A stretch of 10,758 nt of DNA, taken from the NCBI GenBank assembly GCA_002451065.1, contig DKBC01000306.1:1-10758 (forward strand), given 5' to 3'. The position numbers and the translations under genes are program-made. Below the pieces are notes generated by a model, which did no database searches, had not been told where the DNA came from, and was given only the letters and a program-made list of their open reading frames with translations. How positions within the stretch are numbered: the stretch's first letter is position 1; each line of letters opens with the position of its first letter. This DNA is from Betaproteobacteria bacterium UBA6910. Its GTDB lineage: Bacteria > Pseudomonadota > Gammaproteobacteria > Burkholderiales > UBA6910. This document shows, in pieces, positions 6,351 through 10,758 of this stretch.

Positions 6351-7952
6351 ATGAATACCGTCAGCCATTATCCTGCGGGCCTGCAGATCGGCGTTCCCGT
6401 TTCCTCTGAATTCGCCCAGATCCTCACGCCGGACGCCCTGGCTTTGGTGGTGAAGCTGCACCGCCAGTTTGAGGCGCGGCGCCAGGAGCTGCTGGTCATG
6501 CGCGTCGAGCGCCAAAAGCAGATCGACGCCGGAAGGCTGCCGGATTTCCTGCCGGAGACTCAAGAGATCCGGGACAGCAAGTGGACCATCGCACCCCTGC
6601 CCAAAGACCTGGAGTGCCGGCGCGTTGAAATCACGGGTCCCACGGAACGCAAGATGATCATCAACGCCCTCAACTCGGGGGCGGACGCCTACATGACGGA
6701 TTTCGAGGACGCCAACTCCCCGAATTGGTTCAACCAGATCCAGGGTCAAATCAATGTCCGCGACGCCGTCCGCCGCACCATCAGCCTGGACCAAGCCGGC
6801 AAGCAGTACCGCCTCAACGACAAGGTCGCCACTCTGCTGGTGCGGCCGCGGGGCTGGCACCTAGACGAGAAGCACGTCACCGTGGACGGCCAGCGGGTCT
6901 CGGGCGGCATCTTCGACTTTGCACTATGCATGTTCCATAACGCAAAGGAGCTGATCTCCCGCGGCACCGGCCCGTATTTCTATCTGCCCAAGCTGGAGTC
7001 GCACTTGGAAGCGCGGCTGTGGAACGACATTTTCGTTGCCACCCAGCAGGAACTCGGCATTCCCCAAGGCACCATCAAGGCCACGGTGCTGGTGGAGACT
7101 ATCCTTGCTGCCTTCGAGATGGACGAGATCCTGTACGAGCTGCGGGACCATTCCGCCGGGCTAAATGCCGGGCGCTGGGACTATATCTTTTCTTGCATCA
7201 AGAAGTTCCGCAGAAACCGGGACTTCTGCCTGGCGGACCGGGGCAGGATCACCATGACGGTGCCGTTTATGCGCGCCTACGGCCTGCTGCTGCTTCAAAT
7301 CTGCCACCGCCGCAATGCGCCGGCCATCGGCGGCATGTCGGCGCTCATCCCCATCAAGAACGACCAGGAGGCCAATGACAAGGCCATGGCGGGAGTGCGC
7401 GCAGACAAGAAGCGCGACGCGACGGACGGCTACGACGGCGGCTGGGTGGCGCACCCGGGCCTGGTGGACCTCGCCATGCACGAATTCGTGGCCGTGCTGG
7501 GTGACCGGCCCAACCAAATCGACAAGCAGCGCGATGACGTGACAGTAACCGCGGCCGACCTGCTGGACTTCCAGCCGCAGCAACCCATCACCGAAACCGG
7601 GCTGCGCCACAACATCTCGGTCGGAATCCAGTACCTGGGCTCCTGGCTCGCGGGCAACGGGTGCGTGCCCATCTTCAACCTCATGGAGGACGCGGCAACC
7701 GCCGAAATTTCCCGCTCCCAGGTTTGGCAGTGGATCCGGTCGCCCAAGGGCAGGCTGGAAGATGGCCGCAAGGTCACCAAGGAGCTGGTGCGCGATCTTC
7801 TTCCCCAGGAACTGGAGAAGGTCAAGAGCCTGGTGGGCGAGCCGGCGTTTAGCGCCACCTATCGGACGGCCGCGCAAATCTTCGAGGAGATGTGCACCTC
7901 GGAGAACTTCACGGAATTCCTCACCCTTCCCCTTTACGAACAGCTGGACTGA
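6351..7952 (+). CDS. aceB: Malate synthase A
   Basis: The 533-residue length fits malate synthase A, which condenses glyoxylate with acetyl-CoA to give malate in the glyoxylate shunt. The full family signature [16 protein letters not shown] is at 265-280. RPRGWHL (165-171) holds the catalytic arginine, [10 protein letters not shown] is at 117-126, and [12 protein letters not shown] (444-455) holds Asp447, the expected catalytic base. The ATG at 6351 has GGAG at 6339-6342, 8 nt upstream; an in-frame extension starting at 6297 has no such support. No isocitrate lyase gene is next to it. It is followed by a CBS-domain gene after 131 nt. It shares glyoxylate with the aminotransferase at 1611-2843, but the two are on opposite strands and not co-transcribed. 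Confidence 0.97.
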   Translation: MNTVSHYPAGLQIGVPVSSEFAQILTPDALALVVKLHRQFEARRQELLVMRVERQKQIDAGRLPDFLPETQEIRDSKWTIAPLPKDLECRRVEITGPTERKMIINALNSGADAYMTDFEDANSPNWFNQIQGQINVRDAVRRTISLDQAGKQYRLNDKVATLLVRPRGWHLDEKHVTVDGQRVSGGIFDFALCMFHNAKELISRGTGPYFYLPKLESHLEARLWNDIFVATQQELGIPQGTIKATVLVETILAAFEMDEILYELRDHSAGLNAGRWDYIFSCIKKFRRNRDFCLADRGRITMTVPFMRAYGLLLLQICHRRNAPAIGGMSALIPIKNDQEANDKAMAGVRADKKRDATDGYDGGWVAHPGLVDLAMHEFVAVLGDRPNQIDKQRDDVTVTAADLLDFQPQQPITETGLRHNISVGIQYLGSWLAGNGCVPIFNLMEDAATAEISRSQVWQWIRSPKGRLEDGRKVTKELVRDLLPQELEKVKSLVGEPAFSATYRTAAQIFEEMCTSENFTEFLTLPLYEQLD

Positions 7953-7961
7953 GGGTTGCGC

Positions 7962-7997
7962 CGGGGCGGAACGCCGCCCCGAATCCCGGACTTTTTT
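7962..7997 (+). terminator. Candidate terminator after malate synthase
   Basis: An 8-bp perfect stem, CGGGGCGG with CCGCCCCG around an AACG loop (7962-7981), begins 9 nt after the aceB stop. A run of six T follows at 7992-7997 but is 10 nt away from the stem, further than in a standard intrinsic terminator. An alternative pairing of CCGGG (7961-7965) with CCCGG (7985-7989) would bring the T run to 2 nt from the stem. Confidence 0.45.
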
Positions 7998-8008
7998 GCT
8001 AGACTTAA

Positions 8009-8053
8009 CCCGGGACTTCGCGGCGCCGCCGCGACCCGGGCCTGTTTCCCGGG
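8009..8053 (+). repeat. Nested inverted repeat with three CCCGGG copies
   Basis: CCCGGG occurs at 8009-8014, 8035-8040 and 8048-8053. The first two flank CGCGG (8019-8023) and CCGCG (8029-8033), so 8009-8040 folds into a very GC-rich two-part hairpin. The third copy can compete with either of the others. The structure is in the leader of the CBS-domain gene, about 30 nt before its ribosome site, and may act on that message; the function is inference. Confidence 0.4.
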
Positions 8054-8083
8054 ATCGCCTTAAATAACTCAGCGGAGGAGGAG

Positions 8084-8512
8084 ATGAAGACCGCACGCCA
8101 GCTTCTTCAAGGCAAGGGTCAGGAGATCCTTTCCATCGGGCCCAATGCCACCGTGCATGACGCCATGAAAACCATGGCCGACCGCAACATTGGCGCGCTC
8201 CTGGTGCTCGACCAAGGCAAGCTCAGCGGCATCATATCGGAGCGAGATTTCGCCCGGCGCCTGTTCACCCAGGACAAGACGCCGAAGGAGATCAAGGTCT
8301 ACGAGTTGATGACCAAGGGAGTGGTCTATGTCCCCCCTGAAATGACGGCGGACCAATGCATGGCACTGATGACCGACAAGCGGGTGCGCCACCTGCCGGT
8401 AGTGGATGGTGAGAAGGTCATCGGCGTCCTTTCCATCGGCGACCTGGTGAAGGACACCATTTCAGAACAGCGTTTCATCATCGAGCAGTTGGAACACTAC
8501 ATTCACAGCTGA
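8084..8512 (+). CDS. Two-CBS-domain (Bateman module) protein
   Basis: This 142-residue protein consists almost entirely of two CBS domains, about 8-62 and 75-130. Each ends in the usual ligand-loop motif: GIISERDF (49-56) and GVLSIGDLV (114-122). Stand-alone Bateman modules bind adenosine nucleotides or SAM and report energy or methyl status to a partner, often an enzyme, channel or kinase; the partner here is unknown. The ATG at 8084 follows a very strong purine-rich ribosome site (GGAGGAGGAG, 8074-8083), suggesting high expression. It is cytosolic, with no signal peptide or membrane segment. A GC-rich inverted repeat lies in its leader, and a strong terminator follows at 8531-8562, so it is probably transcribed alone or with aceB. 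Confidence 0.92.
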   Translation: MKTARQLLQGKGQEILSIGPNATVHDAMKTMADRNIGALLVLDQGKLSGIISERDFARRLFTQDKTPKEIKVYELMTKGVVYVPPEMTADQCMALMTDKRVRHLPVVDGEKVIGVLSIGDLVKDTISEQRFIIEQLEHYIHS

Positions 8513-8530
8513 TCCATGCCGCATCCCCGA

Positions 8531-8562
8531 AAAGCCCCGCCGCGCGCGGGGCTTTCGTTTTT
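8531..8562 (+). terminator. Rho-independent terminator
   Basis: AAAGCCCCGC (8531-8540) and GCGGGGCTTT (8546-8555) form a perfect 10-bp stem around a CGCGC loop, followed by CG and five T (8558-8562). It starts 18 nt after the CBS-domain stop and separates that gene from the Fe-S protein gene. The A-rich upstream arm makes it potentially usable from both sides. Confidence 0.93.
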
Positions 8563-8617
8563 CCGGTCATTCCAAATGCGCAGCATCGGACGCTCACGTA
8601 CTCCAGAGGAGGCGGCC

Positions 8618-9031
8618 ATGTCCGGTTCTCCCAGGGAATATTCCGGCCGCGAAGCCGTGGTCACCCATGACGGGAAACGCCGCATCCATGCGGCGGCGTG
8701 CGTCCCCGGCCTGCCCAGCGACTTCGACCCCAACGCAAAGCCGTGGATCAGTTCGGACGCCGCGCCCGGCGCGAAGCTTGCCGAATTGGTTGCGCGCTGC
8801 CCGACCGGGGCCCTGCACAGGAATTTCAGGTATCGGCGTGCTCCCGAGAGCGTGCCCGTCAAGAACGAGGCGAAAATATGCGGGGACCGGCGGGTCTATC
8901 TGCGGGGAAAGATCGACGAGCTGGGCGAGCTCCTGCTGCAGGACACCCGGATCGCCCTTTGCCGGTGCGGAGCGTCGAAGAACAGGCCGTTCTGCGACGG
9001 CAGCCACACCAGGATCGGCTTCAAGGCTTGA
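8618..9031 (+). CDS. Fe-S protein with mono-cluster (Fer4_19-like) and CDGSH domains
   Basis: The protein has 137 residues. The N-terminal part resembles the divergent 4Fe-4S mono-cluster domain (YjdI-like): KRRIHAAACVPGLPSDFDPN (20-39), KPWI, and VARCPTGAL (58-66). The C-terminal part is a complete CDGSH motif: Cys115-x-Cys117, GASKNRP, Cys126, DGS, His130, which in this family holds a 2Fe-2S cluster with three Cys and one His. The N-terminal domain seems to lack its first cysteine: family members have Cys-x-His where this has Arg22-Ile-His24, leaving Cys28 and Cys61, with Cys88 in the linker. Function is probably electron or cluster transfer in the cytosol. The ATG at 8618 has AGGAGG 5 nt upstream; longer open frames start inside the preceding terminator and are unlikely. 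Its 3' end overlaps the opposing transporter gene by 11 nt. Confidence 0.88.
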   Translation: MSGSPREYSGREAVVTHDGKRRIHAAACVPGLPSDFDPNAKPWISSDAAPGAKLAELVARCPTGALHRNFRYRRAPESVPVKNEAKICGDRRVYLRGKIDELGELLLQDTRIALCRCGASKNRPFCDGSHTRIGFKA

Positions 9032-9623
9032 GGGGCGGCGCCTCGACGCCGCTCACCAGCGTGAGCATTCCGAGCACCACGAACAGCGCGGCGGCGACCC
9101 AGCGCATCCATTTCATGTTGATACGGTGGGCAAGCGCCCCGCCCATCCACACCGCGGGCGCGTTGGCGATCACCATGCCCAGGGTGGTGCCCGCCACCAC
9201 CGCGATCAGAGACTCGTAACGCGCCGCCAGCGCCACGGTCGCAAGCTGGGTCTTGTCTCCCATCTCCACCAGGAAAAACGCGATCAGGGTGGTCATGAAC
9301 ACGCCGGCCCCGCGCAATTCCTGGTCTTCCGCCAGGGTGTCGGGCTTCAGGGCCCACACTCCGAAAGCAAAAAACGCAAACGCGACGACCCAGGTCAGGA
9401 TCTGCGGAGAAACCAGGCGGGCCAGCCACGCGCCAACGTAGCCGGCGAGGAAATGGTTGGCGAGGGTCGCCGCCGTAATGCCCAGCAGGATCGGAACCTT
9501 GCGCTTGAGCTTCGCCGCCAGGACGAAGGACAGAAGCTGTGTCTTGTCGCCCATTTCCGCCAGGGCAACGATGGAAGTGGAAACGAGAAGGGCTTCCAAG
9601 GGACGGGTCGCAAATGCGCGCAT
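9021..9623 (-). CDS. TMEM165/GDT1 family (UPF0016) cation transporter
   Basis: This 200-residue inner-membrane protein has the two-fold symmetric layout of the family: two copies of the metal-binding motif EMGDKTQL (23-30 and 120-127), each at the start of a hydrophobic three-helix half. Hydrophobic segments lie near 10-38, 43-70, 74-92, 107-135, 138-163 and 172-192. Eukaryotic and cyanobacterial homologues move Mn2+ or Ca2+ in exchange for protons, and bacterial members are mostly tied to manganese export, so Mn2+ efflux is the best guess. The ATG at 9623 lies 1 nt after the stop of a small CWC-like gene, so the two are translationally coupled. I saw no yybP-ykoY manganese riboswitch upstream. 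The stop overlaps the end of the convergent Fe-S gene. Confidence 0.93.
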   Translation of the reverse strand: MRAFATRPLEALLVSTSIVALAEMGDKTQLLSFVLAAKLKRKVPILLGITAATLANHFLAGYVGAWLARLVSPQILTWVVAFAFFAFGVWALKPDTLAEDQELRGAGVFMTTLIAFFLVEMGDKTQLATVALAARYESLIAVVAGTTLGMVIANAPAVWMGGALAHRINMKWMRWVAAALFVVLGMLTLVSGVEAPPLKP

Positions 9624-9624
9624 T

Positions 9625-9810
9625 CTATCCCAATACCCGCGCCGCTGCGGTACCGGGGAATCCGGGCCCCGTCAGCCGCACGGCGGCGCACTCGAGATTG
9701 AGCGCGGGCGGAAAGTCTTGGCTGCACCGGCAGGGTTCCAAGCCGGCCTCAAAGTCGCAGGTGAAGCCCGCCCCGCAACCTGGGCACTGCTTGCTGGGCC
9801 GCGGTTCCAT
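9625..9810 (-). CDS. Small cysteine-rich CWC-like protein
   Basis: From the ATG at 9810 this encodes 61 residues, starting MEPRPSKQCPGCGAGFTC. Cysteines at 9, 12, 18, 27 and 29 form CPxCG, a further Cys, then CRC, which fits the 'cysteine-rich CWC' family; the family tryptophan is replaced by arginine. CPGC and CRC could together bind one zinc or another soft metal; this is inference. A TTG at 9834 would add 8 residues. The stop TAG is separated by one base from the ATG of the GDT1-type transporter, so the two are an operon and the protein may serve metal handling along with it. The C-terminal 20 residues have no recognisable feature. The main doubt is whether a gene this short is real; the cysteine pattern and the tight junction support it. 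Confidence 0.72.
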   Translation of the reverse strand: MEPRPSKQCPGCGAGFTCDFEAGLEPCRCSQDFPPALNLECAAVRLTGPGFPGTAAARVLG

Positions 9811-9877
9811 CCCCACTTTACGCGTGGCTCCCAAATACCCACGTGCGGCATGAGGTTTCCTGGCGGCGAGTTTCCCC

Positions 9878-9883
9878 TAAAAT
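9878..9883 (+). promoter_or_regulatory. Candidate -10 box upstream of the di-haem cytochrome
   Basis: TAAAAT matches five of six sigma70 -10 positions and lies 27 nt before the cytochrome ATG. The hexamer 17 nt further upstream is GTTTCC (9855-9860), a weak -35; the same GTTTCC recurs at 9870-9875, so a direct repeat with 15-bp period lies in the promoter region. Confidence 0.35.
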
Positions 9884-9910
9884 TGGAGCGAACTGCCGCC
9901 TTCCGAGCTC

Positions 9911-10615
9911 ATGAAATTCCAGCGACCGCTCGCTTGCGCACTCGTGGTTTCCGCGATCGCGGCCACTTGGACCGCGCTCCCCGTCGCCGCAGGCGCGCCC
10001 TCGGAGTCAACCCCCGCGGAAGGAACCGCCCTGGAGCGCGAAGCCTCCCGGCGCTGGCAGGACAGCCCCCACGGTCGCATGTTGCGCCGGATCCTGCCTC
10101 CGGGGCCCAAAGCCGGAGAACTTCCCGAGCCGGATTCCGCCGGCGCTCGGACCCTGGCCCGGTATTGCGTGCAGTGCCATTACCTGCCCAGCCCCGCCAT
10201 GCATACTGCTCAGAACTGGCCCCGTATCGTGAAGCGCATGAATTGGCGCATGCAGGGTAAAGGCAACCTCGGGACCGTGATGCAGGAGATGATGGAAGGC
10301 GTGGAGGCTCCGAGCGAGGTGGAGCTGGAGGCGTTGAACGCCTACCTCGTGAAATACGCCCAGGATCCCATCGACCGCCGCCGCTACGACCTGGAGTCTG
10401 CGGACGGCCGCGCCTTCGACCTGGCCTGCTCCCAGTGCCACAGTCTCCCCGACCCGAAGCGCCACACGGCGGCGGAATGGCCAAGAGTGGTGGACCGCAT
10501 GAAGCGCCATCTGGAGTGGATCGGCACGGTGCAGGGGAGGGTGCCCAATCCCAGGGGAGAGCTAAAGGAAGACCGCATCATCGCCTTCCTCGTGCGCAAC
10601 GCACGCGCCGACTAG
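9911..10615 (+). CDS. Periplasmic di-haem c-type cytochrome with tandem repeat
   Basis: The 234-residue precursor starts with a Sec signal (basic start, hydrophobic 7-27, cleavage near VAAG at 25-28). It has two haem c sites, CVQCH (86-90) and CSQCH (173-177). Each lies in a copy of the same unit: Cys-x2-Cys-His, a Leu-Pro, a conserved His-Thr-Ala, Trp-Pro-Arg-(Ile/Val)-Val, then Met exactly 24 residues after the first cysteine (Met110 and Met197), the likely sixth iron ligands. The units are 87 residues apart, so the protein arose by internal duplication. It should carry electrons in the periplasm; its partner is not evident. No strong ribosome site precedes the ATG. The alcohol dehydrogenase begins 12 nt downstream on the same strand, so the two are probably co-transcribed. 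Confidence 0.9.
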   Translation: MKFQRPLACALVVSAIAATWTALPVAAGAPSESTPAEGTALEREASRRWQDSPHGRMLRRILPPGPKAGELPEPDSAGARTLARYCVQCHYLPSPAMHTAQNWPRIVKRMNWRMQGKGNLGTVMQEMMEGVEAPSEVELEALNAYLVKYAQDPIDRRRYDLESADGRAFDLACSQCHSLPDPKRHTAAEWPRVVDRMKRHLEWIGTVQGRVPNPRGELKEDRIIAFLVRNARAD

Positions 10616-10618
10616 GGA
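10614..10618 (+). promoter_or_regulatory. Ribosome binding site deciding a TTG start
   Basis: AGGGA overlaps the cytochrome stop codon and lies 9 nt before TTG at 10628, but 18 nt before the next ATG at 10637, which favours the TTG start for the dehydrogenase. Confidence 0.5.
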
Positions 10619-10627
10619 ACCCCGAAC

Positions 10628-10758
10628 TTGCGCGCCATGCGGCTGAACGCCGCCCGCCAGCCCCTCAGCCTTGTCGAGATTCCCCGCCCCGAGCCGGGCC
10701 CCGGCCAGATCCTGCTTCGAGTCAAGGCCTGCGGCGTCTGCCGCACCGATCTGCACGT
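10628..10758 (+). CDS. Zinc-dependent alcohol dehydrogenase, N-terminal part (3'-truncated)
   Basis: The gene runs off the right edge; 43 full codons are visible. The sequence [20 protein letters not shown] followed by [10 protein letters not shown] is the N-terminal GroES-like domain of medium-chain zinc alcohol dehydrogenases. Cys38 in CGVC is the catalytic-zinc ligand equivalent to Cys46 of horse liver ADH, and His43 is equivalent to His51 of the proton relay. I chose TTG at 10628 because AGGGA lies 9 nt upstream and because relatives usually begin Met-Arg-Ala-Met; ATG at 10637 is the alternative and would shorten the protein by three residues. It is the second gene after the di-haem cytochrome, although an NAD(P)-dependent dehydrogenase would not need a cytochrome as acceptor. 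Substrate and cofactor cannot be judged from this fragment. Confidence 0.88.
   Translation, partial: MRAMRLNAARQPLSLVEIPRPEPGPGQILLRVKACGVCRTDLH

Noticed and set aside
8516..8617. Longer start for the Fe-S protein
   Set aside because: It would translate through a strong intrinsic terminator; ATG 8618 has AGGAGG 5 nt upstream.
8667..9701. A 344-codon plus-strand frame running through the Fe-S gene and opposite the transporter
   Set aside because: It is out of frame with the CDGSH motif and antisense to a clear membrane transporter; the composition is that of shadow translation.
9811..9910. Manganese riboswitch (yybP-ykoY) ahead of the CWC–GDT1 operon
   Set aside because: I looked for the characteristic conserved loops on the minus strand and did not find them, though a covariance-model search would be decisive.

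Overview
The window is a gene-dense, GC-rich bacterial chromosome segment whose gene content points to a betaproteobacterium. The clues are an ahcY–metF pair, a PTR1-type pteridine reductase with ttcA placed divergently from a MidA/NDUFAF7 methyltransferase, and the general protein similarity pattern as I recognise it. The lineage call is inference from gene content. I see no insertion sequence, phage gene, CRISPR array, tRNA or rRNA. Most of it is housekeeping and central metabolism.

Layout, left to right. (1) 2-1603, plus strand: end of ahcY, then metF, then a secreted rhodanese-like protein with a Cys-x4-Cys-Trp loop, probably one transcript. AhcY removes S-adenosylhomocysteine and yields homocysteine; MetF supplies the methyl group for remethylation. 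(2) 1611-4686, minus strand, transcribed right to left: pteridine reductase, a 126-nt spacer that is open in frame, ttcA (tRNA C32 thiolation), then a class V alanine/serine-glyoxylate aminotransferase. (3) 4740-5909, plus strand: MidA-type methyltransferase, divergent from the reductase across a short promoter region carrying a TATAAT box and a dyad. (4) 5910-6350: 441 nt with no recognisable gene. (5) 6351-7952: malate synthase A. (6) 8084-8512: a two-CBS-domain protein, followed by a textbook Rho-independent terminator. (7) 8618-9031: a small Fe-S protein with a mono-cluster domain plus a CDGSH domain. (8) 9021-9810, minus strand: a small cysteine-rich CWC-like protein directly coupled to a TMEM165/GDT1 cation transporter. 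(9) 9911-10758, plus strand: a periplasmic di-haem cytochrome c made of two repeats, then the start of a zinc alcohol dehydrogenase that runs off the window.

Two genes bear on glyoxylate (the aminotransferase and malate synthase), but they are not in one operon. No clearly new multi-gene system is visible. The best leads are small: a CDGSH protein that has lost an expected cluster cysteine, the CWC–GDT1 pair joined by a 1-nt gap, an in-frame 40-codon open stretch between the pteridine reductase and ttcA, and a dyad in the divergent promoter region. Two genes probably start with TTG, each supported by a well-placed ribosome binding site.
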